Shown here piece by piece: positions 1 through 8,206 of a stretch of DNA of 64,000 bases (its first letter is position 1; the number at the start of each line of letters is the position of its first letter). The stretch covers positions 1 to 64,000 of the forward strand of contig CALCEB010000202.1 in NCBI GenBank assembly GCA_937900045.1, written 5' to 3'. A program made the position numbers and the translations under genes. Under the pieces are notes generated by a model. That model made no database searches. It was not told the origin of the DNA and saw only the letters and a list, made by a program, of their open reading frames with translations. The stretch is from an uncultured Acidobacteriota bacterium. Lineage in GTDB: Bacteria > Acidobacteriota > Terriglobia > UBA7540.

Positions 1-1146
1 GCGGTCCGTAGCCGCTACACGAAGGGCGCGGCTGAAAGCGAAAAGAACTTGTGCTGTCCCACCACCTACGATCCAAAGCTTCTGGCTGCCATACCCGCGG
101 AGGTTCTCGAACGGGATTATGGATGCGGTGATCCCACTCGCCATTTGCGTCCTGGGGAAACCGTGCTCGATCTCGGCTCCGGCGCCGGCAAGGTCTGCTT
201 TATCGCCAGCCAGGTGGTGGGGCCTTCGGGCCGTGTGATTGGCGTGGACATGAATGAGGACATGCTGGAGGTGGCGCGCCGCAATGCGCCGGAGGTTGCA
301 AGCCGCCTTGGATACGCCAATGTCGAGTTCCGCAAGGGCAAAATTCAGGACCTGGCGCTCGACCTGGAGAAGCTGGAAGACTGGCTCCAGAAGAACCCGG
401 TGCGAACGGCGGGCGACCTGGGACGGATGGAGACCGTCACCGGGCAATTCAGAGCCAGGGAACCGATGATTCCCAGCGATTCGATTGATGTGGTGATCTC
501 AAACTGCGTTTTGAACCTGGTGCGGCCCGCCGACAAACAGAAAATGTTTTCGGAGATATTCCGGGTCTTGCGGCGCGGCGGGCGAGCCGTCATTGCGGAC
601 ATTGTGAGTGACGAGGATGTTCCCGATCGCCTCCAGGCGGACCCCGAACTTTGGAGCGGCTGCTTATCCGGAGCTTTCCGGGAAGACCTTTTTCCGGAGG
701 CTTTCGAAGCGGCCGGCTTTTACGGCATCACCCTCCTCGAACGGCAAGAAGAGCCCTGGCGGACGGTAGAAGGAATTGAATTCCGCAGCATGACGGTGCT
801 GGCTTACAAAGGCAAGGAAGGCCCGTGTTGGGACCGGAAGCAGGCTGTGGTTTACCGGGGGCCATTCCGGCAGGTGGAGGACGATGACGGACACGTGCTG
901 AGGCGCGGAATCCGCACGGCGGTCTGCGAAAAGACCTTTCAGATTTACGCACAAGAGCCTTACCGTTCGCACTTCGATCTTGTCCCGCCCCGAGTTCCTG
1001 TTCCTTCGCAGGAAGCCCAGCCTTTTCCCTGTGCCCAGGGCGCCCTCCGTCGTCATCCCAAGGAAACCAAGGGAGAAGACTATCAGGCGACCACAGAGGC
1101 CCTTGCCTGCGGACCCCAGGGCGGCGCCAATGGAAAGTGCTGCTGA
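1..1146 (+). CDS. arsM: ArsM-like arsenite S-adenosylmethionine methyltransferase (5'-truncated by window)
   Basis: The reading frame is open from base 1, so the true start lies upstream; a TTG at 49 is only the first in-frame start codon inside the window. A class I SAM-binding motif (VLDLGSGAGK) lies near codons 54-64. Cysteines match the ArsM pattern: a CC pair near the N-terminus, YGCGD, SNCVLNL (Cys codon 505-507), SGCLSGA (Cys codon 661-663) and a terminal CC. In ArsM the central cysteines bind trivalent arsenic, which is then methylated. The C-terminal third after the methyltransferase fold is long and less recognisable. The next genes are a PiT permease (possible arsenate entry) and a glycosyltransferase, an arrangement that suggests methylated arsenic is processed further, perhaps to an arsenosugar-like product. 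The methyltransferase call is firm; the arsenic substrate is inferred from the cysteine pattern. Confidence 0.75.
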   Translation, partial: AVRSRYTKGAAESEKNLCCPTTYDPKLLAAIPAEVLERDYGCGDPTRHLRPGETVLDLGSGAGKVCFIASQVVGPSGRVIGVDMNEDMLEVARRNAPEVASRLGYANVEFRKGKIQDLALDLEKLEDWLQKNPVRTAGDLGRMETVTGQFRAREPMIPSDSIDVVISNCVLNLVRPADKQKMFSEIFRVLRRGGRAVIADIVSDEDVPDRLQADPELWSGCLSGAFREDLFPEAFEAAGFYGITLLERQEEPWRTVEGIEFRSMTVLAYKGKEGPCWDRKQAVVYRGPFRQVEDDDGHVLRRGIRTAVCEKTFQIYAQEPYRSHFDLVPPRVPVPSQEAQPFPCAQGALRRHPKETKGEDYQATTEALACGPQGGANGKCC

Positions 1147-1189
1147 TGGCATCTTCAGTGCCGAATTTGACTTGTCAGGGGGTCAATGG

Positions 1190-2332
1190 GTGAGACCAGA
1201 ATTACTGATCGCATTGGCGTGTGGCGCTTTCGTAGCCTATCTCAACGGTGCGAATGACGTTTCCAAGGGCATCGCCACGCTGGCCGGAAGCGGAGTCACC
1301 GATTACCGGCACGCCATCCTGTGGGGGACGCTGTGGACGGGCGTGGGAGGGCTGGCAAGCTCCATCTTTTCACGGGCCATGATTGGAACCTTCGGATCGG
1401 GACTGCTAGCGAAGCAAACCGTCCCAACATTCATCGCAGCTTTTGCCGTCCTCCTGGGGGTAGCAGGCTGGGTGGGATTGGCAACGTGGTTCGGCCTTCC
1501 CGTTTCTACCACCCACGCGATCATCGGCTCGGCGATCGGTGTTTATTGTTTCTCCTTTGGACTCACCGCCGTCAACTGGGGAGCCTTGGGGACGAAAATT
1601 GTGATTCCTCTCCTGCTCAGCCCTGTTCTGGCATTGGGTCTGACCGTGGCAACGCTTCGGCCTTGGCGCCGCATGGCCCCATTCCCAAAAACCCCGGACT
1701 GCCTGTGCCTTGATGTTGAGCCTGCTTCCACTCCGCTGGGCCTGGGTGTCGCCGGCAACGCTCTGGCCTGCTCACCCGCCGCGGAGGTGCGGGTGTCCGT
1801 TGGTTCCGAAGACGCTTGCGCCGTGGAGCGGCCTGCGGCGCTGCGCGTGACAGCCACCCATCTTCACTGGTTCACGAGCGGGGCTGTAAGTCTCGCACGC
1901 GGCCTGAACGACACTCCGAAAATCGTTGCGTTGGTGCTGTTCACTGCGGCTGTTTCCCCCGGAAATCAAGCCCCGGCGCCCATCGTCTTTGTGGCAGTGG
2001 TTTTGGGCATGATTGCAGGGAGTTGGGCGGCAGGAAGGAGGGTCACAACCGTACTCGCGGAGAGAGTCACTCCCATGGATCACCGGGAAGGTTTCGTAGC
2101 CAACCTCGTCACCGCAGCGCTGGTCGGCCCGGGCGCCGCCTTGGGTTTGCCGATGTCCACGACGCATGTTTCATCGGGCGCGATCATCGGGCTGGGAATG
2201 GAAAAAGGAGCGGGCATGAACTGGAAAACAGTCCAACACATGCTTCTCGCCTGGTTGGTGACTGTGCCCGCCGCTGCAGTGCTTGGAGTCCTGGTCTACG
2301 GCGGCTTCAAATGGCTCCATGGCAGCCATTGA
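1190..2332 (+). CDS. pit: PiT-family inorganic phosphate (or arsenate) permease
   Basis: Integral inner-membrane protein of about 380 residues with the two signature PiT repeats: NGANDVSKGIATLAGS in the first half and ARGLNDTPKIVALVL in the second. Both halves have the matching GLPVSTTHAIIGSAIG / GLPMSTTHVSSGAIIG segment. The family imports metal-phosphate by proton symport and can admit arsenate. I chose the GTG at 1190 because a CAGGGGGT ribosome-binding site lies 7-8 bases before it and the protein then begins at the first membrane helix. An ATG at 1132 is in frame but would overlap the upstream gene. A hydrophilic stretch rich in small residues (about 1690-1840) joins the halves. It is co-directional with the arsM-like gene (43-base gap) and the glycosyltransferase (14-base gap), so probably co-transcribed. 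Confidence 0.88.
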   Translation: MRPELLIALACGAFVAYLNGANDVSKGIATLAGSGVTDYRHAILWGTLWTGVGGLASSIFSRAMIGTFGSGLLAKQTVPTFIAAFAVLLGVAGWVGLATWFGLPVSTTHAIIGSAIGVYCFSFGLTAVNWGALGTKIVIPLLLSPVLALGLTVATLRPWRRMAPFPKTPDCLCLDVEPASTPLGLGVAGNALACSPAAEVRVSVGSEDACAVERPAALRVTATHLHWFTSGAVSLARGLNDTPKIVALVLFTAAVSPGNQAPAPIVFVAVVLGMIAGSWAAGRRVTTVLAERVTPMDHREGFVANLVTAALVGPGAALGLPMSTTHVSSGAIIGLGMEKGAGMNWKTVQHMLLAWLVTVPAAAVLGVLVYGGFKWLHGSH

Positions 2333-2346
2333 CCGGAAGGCGAAAC

Positions 2347-3501
2347 ATGGCAACCGTTCTTTTCATCCTTGCGGCGCTCACGGTGCTGTTCTGGGTAGTT
2401 TTCAGTATCGACTTGATCGCCGGAAGCTTCTCGACGCCGTTTATGAAAAACATTATCCCTCGTAGCGCGATGCCGCAACCCAGAGTGACTGTCATTATCC
2501 CGGCGCGAAATGAGGAAAGAAACATCGAGGTGGCACTACGGTCAGTGCTGAGGCAGGATTACCCCAACCTCGAATTCATTGTCATCAACGACCGCTCCAC
2601 GGATAGCACGGAAGCGATTTTGGCCCGGATGTCGCAGGCGGACCGCAGGCTTCGGGTGGTTGAATTGCACGAGTTGCCTCCGGGCTGGCTGGGAAAAAAC
2701 TACGCTCTTTATTGCGGCGCCGAGCAGGCAGGCGGAGAATTACTGCTGTTCACCGACGCGGATATCGTCATGCATCCTTCCACCGTGAGCGCCGCCGTGG
2801 CCTATCTTACGGAGCGCCGCCTCGATCACTTGACCCTTTCTCCTGATATCACCATGCCCAGCATCTTGCTCGGCATGATGACCGCTGCCTTCTTCATCCT
2901 TTTTAGCATGTTCGTGAGGCACTGGAAGGCTCGAGATTCGAAAAGTTCGAGGTCGGTGGGGATTGGCGCTTTCAATCTGGTGAGGGCCAGCGCCTACCGC
3001 GCCGCCGGAACTCATCAGGCCATTGCCATGCGGCCCGATGACGACCTGAAGCTCGGCAGGTTGATCAAGAAAAACGGTTTCCGGCAGGAACTTCTGTTCG
3101 GCCAGGGAATGATTTCCGTGGAGTGGTATTCATCGATCAGGGATTTGATCCACGGCCTAATGAAAAACAGCTTCGCCAGCGTCAATTACAGCATGGTGGC
3201 AGTCATAGCCGGTACCCTCACCCTGTTCCTTATGAACGTTGGGCCGTTCCTGGCCGTTTTCTTCACTCAGGGGATCGCTCGAATCTTGAACTGTATGGCG
3301 TCTCTCTTCGCCCTGGCCCTTGCTTGCGGCGGAGCGCGATTTCACGGTTATAAATGGTGGTACGGGATGGGGTATCCATTTTGTATTTTGTTCTTCATTG
3401 GCATCATTTGGAAATCGGCCCTGACCGCGCTGGCAAACAATGGCATCGATTGGCGGGGAACGCATTACTCGCTGGCGGAACTGAAAGCCAATAAGGTTTA
3501 G
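2347..3501 (+). CDS. Family 2 glycosyltransferase, membrane-bound
   Basis: About 384 residues. An N-terminal membrane helix (ATVLFILAALTVLFWVVF) is followed by a GT-A fold: VTVIIPARNEERNI, the nucleotide-sugar aspartate in INDRSTD, the DxD-like metal site LLFTDADIVMHP, and a later DDDLKLGRLIKKNG segment. Three or more hydrophobic helices follow near the C-terminus. The overall plan resembles HpnB and carotenoid-type membrane glycosyltransferases. The start at 2347 follows a GGAAGGCGAA ribosome-binding site. It lies 14 bases after the permease gene and so shares the operon with the arsM-like gene. The acceptor cannot be read from sequence; the context makes a role in a glycosylated arsenical possible, with lipid or pigment glycosylation as the alternative. 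Confidence 0.8.
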   Translation: MATVLFILAALTVLFWVVFSIDLIAGSFSTPFMKNIIPRSAMPQPRVTVIIPARNEERNIEVALRSVLRQDYPNLEFIVINDRSTDSTEAILARMSQADRRLRVVELHELPPGWLGKNYALYCGAEQAGGELLLFTDADIVMHPSTVSAAVAYLTERRLDHLTLSPDITMPSILLGMMTAAFFILFSMFVRHWKARDSKSSRSVGIGAFNLVRASAYRAAGTHQAIAMRPDDDLKLGRLIKKNGFRQELLFGQGMISVEWYSSIRDLIHGLMKNSFASVNYSMVAVIAGTLTLFLMNVGPFLAVFFTQGIARILNCMASLFALALACGGARFHGYKWWYGMGYPFCILFFIGIIWKSALTALANNGIDWRGTHYSLAELKANKV

Positions 3502-3539
3502 CAGCATTTATGAGGGGAGGCGGTCCACCGTAATCGCCT

Positions 3540-3567
3540 TTGAGATTCAAGGACAACTTTGTATAAT
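3540..3567 (+). promoter_or_regulatory. Candidate sigma-70 promoter for the 65-residue protein
   Basis: TTGAGA at 3540-3545, 16-base spacer, perfect TATAAT at 3562-3567. It lies about 45 bases upstream of the start at 3613, after the stop of the glycosyltransferase. Confidence 0.5.
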
Positions 3568-3612
3568 AAGGCCTGAGTCTTACAAGACCTTGCTGACCCA
3601 TCACGGGAGAAC

Positions 3613-3810
3613 ATGAGAGAGCCTCCGCCCAATGTCCTTGAACTGCCCCTCGAGGTGCGCGCCGAAATGGCAATGAAGGCGGCGGTTGAAAAGGTGATCG
3701 AGGAGCACGCCCGCCTGGGGTTTCCCATTTTTATCTGGCGCGATGGCAAGGTCGTGGAGATTCCGGCAGAGGAACTGCGCGCGCGGATCGCGGCCGGCGG
3801 TTCCGAGTAG
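3613..3810 (+). CDS. Small conserved hypothetical protein, 65 residues
   Basis: The ATG at 3613 follows a GGGAGA ribosome-binding site and a good sigma-70 promoter lies just upstream, so the frame is probably real. The sequence is mostly charged helix (EVRAEMAMKAAVEKVIEEHARLG), followed by a short predicted beta hairpin, FPIFIWRDGKVVEIPAEEL, the style of a small antitoxin or regulatory subunit. No catalytic motif is visible. It stands alone, separated from the convergent nucleotidyltransferase gene by about 80 bases. I do not recognise a named family. Confidence 0.6.
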   Translation: MREPPPNVLELPLEVRAEMAMKAAVEKVIEEHARLGFPIFIWRDGKVVEIPAEELRARIAAGGSE

Positions 3811-3892
3811 TCGCTTCAAGCCCGACCCTTGCGCCTCGAAGCGCAATACTTCCTTAAGGAAGGAATGAATGCGCGGTGCGGCCAGTTTGAAC

Positions 3893-4342
3893 TCATTCGC
3901 CTATCCCGAGGACTTCCAGATCGGCGTTGTCCCTGGAACGTCCTGTGGACTTTTTGTTCTGAATCAGCGCCTGACGGCCGATGAATTTCACCTGTATTCC
4001 CGCTAACTCTCCCTCAACTCTCCCCGCCCACGCCTCGTCAAACGGCACTCCGGTAATCGAGGTTAAAAGATCAATGCGGTTAGGGGGCATACCGAGTTGG
4101 ATCACACGATAGGAATCGACAAAGTCTGCCGCCTTCAAACCCAGAGAGGCAAAACCAAAAGAGGCGAGCGCTGCTTCAAGCCGCCGGGCGTTTTCGGGTG
4201 TGTTGCGGACCAGGATGTCCAGGTCGCCGGTGTAGCGAGGGAAGCCATGATAGGCCAACGCTACTGCGCCTACCACCAGATATTCAACCTCGCTTGAGTT
4301 GAGCGATTCGATAAACGCGCGCCAATCTTCCGGAAGCTGCAT
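3893..4342 (-). CDS. Nucleotidyltransferase-fold protein (AbiEii/DUF6036-like)
   Basis: 149 residues from the ATG at 4342. It has the minimal nucleotidyltransferase core: VEYLVVGAVALAYHGFPRYTGDLDILV, with the G-[AG]-A-Y/H segment and the DLDIL aspartate pair that binds metal, followed by a helix (ENARRLEAALASFGF) and later RIDLLTSITGVPFDEAW. This layout is shared by AbiEii-type toxins and DUF6036 enzymes that may transfer nucleotides to RNA or protein. A longer frame to 4468 exists but would bury the upstream small gene; I prefer 4342. The small gene 4284-4478 overlaps its start by 59 bases, a typical pairing of a short partner with such a nucleotidyltransferase. Toxin activity is unproven. 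Confidence 0.72.
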   Translation of the reverse strand: MQLPEDWRAFIESLNSSEVEYLVVGAVALAYHGFPRYTGDLDILVRNTPENARRLEAALASFGFASLGLKAADFVDSYRVIQLGMPPNRIDLLTSITGVPFDEAWAGRVEGELAGIQVKFIGRQALIQNKKSTGRSRDNADLEVLGIGE

Positions 4343-4478
4343 CGTCCTCCTTGTGGGCGAGAGTGCGAAGCTGAAACAGAATCTCCAGGCGCTCCGCCGG
4401 TGAGAGGCGCCGATAATATTCCAGGGTCGCCTCTTCAGCCTCCCGGTGGGTTCGGAACTTGGCGACAACGGGCTCCAT
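4284..4478 (-). CDS. Small partner protein upstream of the nucleotidyltransferase
   Basis: 64 residues from the ATG at 4478, preceded by GAGGA five bases away (an alternative ATG is at 4487). Charged and helical: KFRTHREAEEATLEYYRRLSPAERLEILFQLR. The segment YRRLSPAERLEILFQL resembles short proteins that precede nucleotidyltransferase genes of the DUF6036/AbiEii type. The 59-base overlap implies translational coupling. It could be the antitoxin or an accessory subunit; no DNA-binding motif is clear. Confidence 0.6.
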   Translation of the reverse strand: MEPVVAKFRTHREAEEATLEYYRRLSPAERLEILFQLRTLAHKEDDAASGRLARVYRIAQLKRG

Positions 4479-4773
4479 GTTCCTCATTTTACTTGTTCTC
4501 GGGCGCCAATGCTACGATCATGAATTATGACCGGAATTCTGGACTCAAATACGGCATTAAGATATGCTTCTACGCGAGGCCGAGCTCATGGAAGTCGCCT
4601 CGCAATATGCGCAGTATCAATTAGTTGCGGTGACATTACTGGCCCGTTGCCGCCGCCTCCTCAAAGCTGCGGGCTCTCTTCCCCGCACCCTGCACTTACC
4701 CTTGTTTGAATAGCTTCTCATGCTTACAATTCCCGGGTTGCTACGTCTAACCGCACTGAGAAGAAAATTTCTG

Positions 4774-5400
4774 ATGGATGGCGCCTGTTTGGAGCTTGCC
4801 GGCAAAATGCCTGCCGAGGGATCGCCTCTCGCAGAAACCGATGAGCGGGCCCTGGTCCTTCGCGCCCAGCATGGAGACCGGGGTGCGTTCGATGCGCTGG
4901 TTCGCCGCTACGACCGCGAGGTGCTCCGGCTGACCATGAAAGTCACGCGCTCGGCGGACGAGGCGGCGGATCTCTACCAGGAGGCTTTTCTGAAGACCTA
5001 TCGTTCCCTCGGTCACTTCCGGTTCGAGTCCTCCTTTTACACTTGGATTTACCGGGTGGCGACAAACGTTTGCCTGGACCATCTCCGCCGCCAGAAGCGC
5101 CGAAACGAAATCCAGCCTCTAACCGCGCCGGACGAGCCGGAATATTTCCAAACGCTGCCGGATGACAAGGCTTCCAATGACCCAGAGCGCGCCACTCACT
5201 CTCGGGAGATTAACCGCCGCATCCACATCGCGATGGAAGCGCTCTCGCCGCGCGAACGCATCGTTTTCGAGCTGCGCCATTACGATGGCCTGAAATTGAG
5301 GAAGATAGGCGAAATGGTGGGCACGACCGAGGAAACCGCGAAGAATTGCTTGTTCCGCGCCACCCAGAAATTGAGATTGGCGCTAGGAGACCTGGTCTAA
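4774..5400 (+). CDS. ECF-type RNA polymerase sigma factor (RpoE-like)
   Basis: About 208 residues. Region 2 is clear: ALVLRAQHGDRGAFDALVRRY, then SADEAADLYQEAFLKTYRSL and SSFYTWIYRVATNVCLDHLRR, the core-binding and -10-recognising helices. Region 4 ends the protein: LSPRERIVFELRHYDGLKL followed by IGEMVGTTEETAKNCLFRA, a helix-turn-helix for the -35 element. The region between is short, as in ECF factors. Start codons at 4720, 4774 and 4807 are possible; I chose 4774, which has an AGAAG upstream. The stop codon lies in the left end of a 192-base inverted-repeat element. The next genes (anti-sigma/HEAT, DUF4097-like, PDZ) are in the same direction and form its probable regulon or operon. Confidence 0.9.
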   Translation: MDGACLELAGKMPAEGSPLAETDERALVLRAQHGDRGAFDALVRRYDREVLRLTMKVTRSADEAADLYQEAFLKTYRSLGHFRFESSFYTWIYRVATNVCLDHLRRQKRRNEIQPLTAPDEPEYFQTLPDDKASNDPERATHSREINRRIHIAMEALSPRERIVFELRHYDGLKLRKIGEMVGTTEETAKNCLFRATQKLRLALGDLV

Positions 5401-5585
5401 CCGCAATACTGTTCAGTTAAGGCGGGTTTCATGATCTTGATCTCAGAGGCGTCGCCGGACCCCTCACCCCGGCCCTCTCCCCGCCAGCGGGGAGAGGGGG
5501 GCGCGAAGCGGCGGGTGAGGGGCTCTGGTTCAACTGTGTGCATTATTCTCGACCGGACCTTAAGTGAACAGCATTGGGTCTAACC
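5394..5585. mobile_element. MITE-like element, family B copy 1 (192 bp)
   Basis: The left arm (5394-5422) and right arm (5558-5585) are imperfect inverted repeats sharing the core CAATACTGTTCAGTTAAGG / complement of CCTTAAGTGAACAGCATTG. The outermost GGTCTAACC occurs at both ends in direct orientation. Inside lies a long hairpin built on CCCTCACCCCGGCCCTCTCC and its complement. The left arm contains the stop codon of the sigma factor gene. A second copy of identical length sits at 13400-13591. Confidence 0.6.
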
Positions 5586-5642
5586 GGGTTTTTCAAGCGG
5601 GTTGGAAATCGGTAGCTGTTTCGGCGGCCGCTACAGAACGTG

Positions 5643-6611
5643 ATGAAAACTATGGACTGCAAGATTTTTGAAGAAAATATCGAGCTTTATCTTTATGACG
5701 AGCTCAAGGCGGAGGACCGTGCCACGGTCGAGGAGCACCTTGCCGCCTGCGTTGCTTGCCAGGAAAGCCTTGCCTCGGCGAAAAGGCTACACGAGCTGAT
5801 GAATCAGCGAGTTGTAATTGAGCCTGGTCCGGAGGTTCTGGTCAGATGCCGGGAGACGTTGGAAAGATCGCTAGACCGCGACCAACACGGCTGGCCGGGC
5901 CTGATCCGGGACCTCGCTCAGCATTGGACGGGCCTGCCGAAGTGGATCTATCCCTCCCGGGCCATGGCAGCGTTCACTCTGATTGTATTTGGGTTTGGAC
6001 TTGGGTGGATGCTCCGCCCGCGCCTTCACCAGGTGGTCCACATGGCGCAAACAGGCGCCAGTCCCGCCCCTCAGTATGCCAGTGCTGACCTGGGCCGCAT
6101 CAGCAGTATCAGCCAGGTTGACCCAAATCCTCAAACCGGCCAGGTGCGCATCACGCTGAATGCGGAACGCCGGGTGACGCTGGAAGGCTCGCTTGACGAT
6201 CCTCGCATCCGCCAGGTGCTGGTTTATGCCGTCAAGAAGTATGACAACACGGGCATTCGCCTGGACACGCTGAGTGCGCTGAAGAATGGAAGCAGCGATC
6301 CGGCGGTGCGGGAAGCTCTGCTCTTTGCCCTGCTGCATGATCCGAACGCCGGGGTGCGGCTCGAGGCCCTCAAGACGGTTCGGAAAATGGGCTGGAACGC
6401 GGAGGTTCGGAGTGCCCTGCTCCAGGCGGTGCGGGGCGATACGAACCCTGGGGTTCGTGTAACCGCTATCGACGATCTGGTGAATCATGCCGTCAAGGAC
6501 CGCGACCAGGGTTTGGTTCCGGTACTTCAGAGCCTTTCCACCACGGACTCGAACAGTTACGTCCGCCTGAAGGCCCTTGCTGCCCTTCAAGAGTTGGGAC
6601 AAGTCCAATAA
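5643..6611 (+). CDS. Anti-sigma factor with zinc-finger domain, one membrane helix and C-terminal HEAT repeats
   Basis: 322 residues. The N-terminal 60 residues carry the zinc-binding anti-sigma motif HLAACVACQ (H-x3-C-x2-C), which in this family holds an ECF sigma factor inactive. A single membrane helix lies near residues 103-123 (AMAAFTLIVFGFGLGWML). The part that would be periplasmic ends in about five HEAT-like repeats from residue 180 on, for example DPRIRQVLVYAVKKYDNTGI and DPAVREALLFALLHDPNAGV. HEAT arrays normally bind proteins, so this domain is a plausible signal sensor or scaffold. The GTG at 5640 and ATG at 5643 are adjacent; I used the ATG. It lies 242 bases after the sigma factor gene with the MITE-like unit in between, and 25 bases before the DUF4097-like gene. 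Confidence 0.85.
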   Translation: MKTMDCKIFEENIELYLYDELKAEDRATVEEHLAACVACQESLASAKRLHELMNQRVVIEPGPEVLVRCRETLERSLDRDQHGWPGLIRDLAQHWTGLPKWIYPSRAMAAFTLIVFGFGLGWMLRPRLHQVVHMAQTGASPAPQYASADLGRISSISQVDPNPQTGQVRITLNAERRVTLEGSLDDPRIRQVLVYAVKKYDNTGIRLDTLSALKNGSSDPAVREALLFALLHDPNAGVRLEALKTVRKMGWNAEVRSALLQAVRGDTNPGVRVTAIDDLVNHAVKDRDQGLVPVLQSLSTTDSNSYVRLKALAALQELGQVQ

Positions 6612-6636
6612 TGAGTTAAGGATGGGAGGTTGAGGC

Positions 6637-8052
6637 GTGCGCTTGGGCTTGAACAAACAATTTGGGTGGATGCTGTTCGTGGCGCCTTTGACGCTGGCCA
6701 TCCCCCGTGCGGGGTTTGGCCAGGATTACGTCCATCGCGGTACACCGCAGCGCCAGGGCAGCGCCTGGGTCGAGGTGCTGACTTGCGATATTCCCGTACA
6801 ACCGGGTGGACTGCTCACTGTCCGGGCGGATCAGGGACCGGTCAGCGTCAGTACGGGCGCGCAGGACAGGATAGGTTGCAAGGTGTCACTCCGCGCCTAT
6901 TCGCGAGATGAAGCCCGTGCCCGATCGCTGCTTGACCAATTTGAGCTTACCGTCCGCCGCAATAGTGAATCGGGTGTCTACCTTTCCGGGCGTTTCAACT
7001 CGTCGCGGCATCATTCGGATTCCTTGGACGCCCAATACCAGCTTCAAGTTCCTACCCGCTTCAATCTGGATTTAGCGACCCGGGGCGGACGCCTGCACGT
7101 CGACAGTCTGGACGGAGAGCTGCGCGGAGTAACGGCAGGTGGAGATATCCAGACTGGTGATATCACCGGCCCCGTCCATCTGGAAACCGCGGGCGGGTCC
7201 ATCAAGCTTGGCAGTATTGGAGCGAGAGTGTATGCCCGTACCGCGGGCGGAAACATCAACGTGGGAAACGTCAAGGGAGATGCCTACCTTGAGACAAGCG
7301 GCGGGGAGATCGCAGCGGGTATCGTGGATGGCACGCTACGAGCCAGAACTGCCGGGGGAGACATCGTTCTGCAAGCGGCTGCCGGGCCGGTGGTTGTGGA
7401 AACGGCCGGAGGCCAAATTCGGCTCGGCCAATGTGGCGGCACCGTTCAGGCGGAAACGGCGGGCGGGAATATTCAGCTCGACGGCGCGAGGGGCACGGTG
7501 AAAGTGCAAACCGCGGGGGGCAGCATCGATTTGCTTCAGCTCATGAGCGCCGTCCGGGCGCAGACTTCAGCCGGACGCATCCTTGCCCAGATTGATGCTA
7601 ACCGCTCCAGCTTCGGGGCCTCAAGCCTGTCAACCTCTGTGGGAGACGTGGACGTTTTCCTGCCTCCTGACCTGCCGCTGACGATCAATGCCGTGGTCCA
7701 CGAGGCGGCAGGACATAAGATCCTTTCCGATTTCCCCTTGCGGATCGAAGGTAACCGCGCAGCATTTAGCATGGGAACTATTCGAGGCCAAGGCGAAATC
7801 CGGGGCGGCGGAAACCCCTTGGATATCATGACCAGCATGGGCAACATCAGGATTCGCAAGCTGAACGATCAAACCTTCACTCAGTTGAAGTCGATCCAGG
7901 AAAGCTTCTGGAAGCAGATGTCGAAAAGTTGGACCGATCGCCAGGGGCAACTCCAACAAATGAAGCAAATTCAGCAGCAGATGAAGCAACAGGAGCTTCA
8001 GTTGCGCAAACAACTTCAGGAAATGGAACGGCAGCTCCAGCAGGTGCCCTAG
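6637..8052 (+). CDS. Secreted DUF4097-like beta-solenoid protein with glutamine-rich coiled-coil tail
   Basis: 471 residues from the GTG at 6637, preceded by GGGAGG. An N-terminal signal peptide (WMLFVAPLTLAIPRAGFGQ) predicts export. From about residue 165 to 312 the sequence repeats every 18-20 residues around T-A/S-G-G-x-I (TAGGDI, TAGGSI, TAGGNI, TSGGEI, TAGGDI, TAGGQI, TAGGNI, TAGGSI), the hallmark of DUF4097-type parallel beta-helix proteins. The last 70 residues are a Q/K/E-rich coiled coil (QLQQMKQIQQQMKQQELQL). DUF4097 proteins often sit next to ECF sigma/anti-sigma genes, as here, and are thought to act in envelope adhesion or sensing. No enzymatic motif is seen. The gene is 25 bases after the anti-sigma gene and 154 bases before the PDZ gene. 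Confidence 0.82.
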   Translation: MRLGLNKQFGWMLFVAPLTLAIPRAGFGQDYVHRGTPQRQGSAWVEVLTCDIPVQPGGLLTVRADQGPVSVSTGAQDRIGCKVSLRAYSRDEARARSLLDQFELTVRRNSESGVYLSGRFNSSRHHSDSLDAQYQLQVPTRFNLDLATRGGRLHVDSLDGELRGVTAGGDIQTGDITGPVHLETAGGSIKLGSIGARVYARTAGGNINVGNVKGDAYLETSGGEIAAGIVDGTLRARTAGGDIVLQAAAGPVVVETAGGQIRLGQCGGTVQAETAGGNIQLDGARGTVKVQTAGGSIDLLQLMSAVRAQTSAGRILAQIDANRSSFGASSLSTSVGDVDVFLPPDLPLTINAVVHEAAGHKILSDFPLRIEGNRAAFSMGTIRGQGEIRGGGNPLDIMTSMGNIRIRKLNDQTFTQLKSIQESFWKQMSKSWTDRQGQLQQMKQIQQQMKQQELQLRKQLQEMERQLQQVP

Positions 8053-8206
8053 ACTGACTTCCTGGCAAAGCGTTTCGGTCTCGATGTTTCGTGAGCGCGA
8101 GGGTACCATGTTGGAACCTCAAGGGCGGGTAGCCGCCGCGGCGACCCTGTCCCCTACGAAAGCACAAGAATAGGCGGCACTGCCGCTGGATGAAAGGAAA
8201 AAACCG

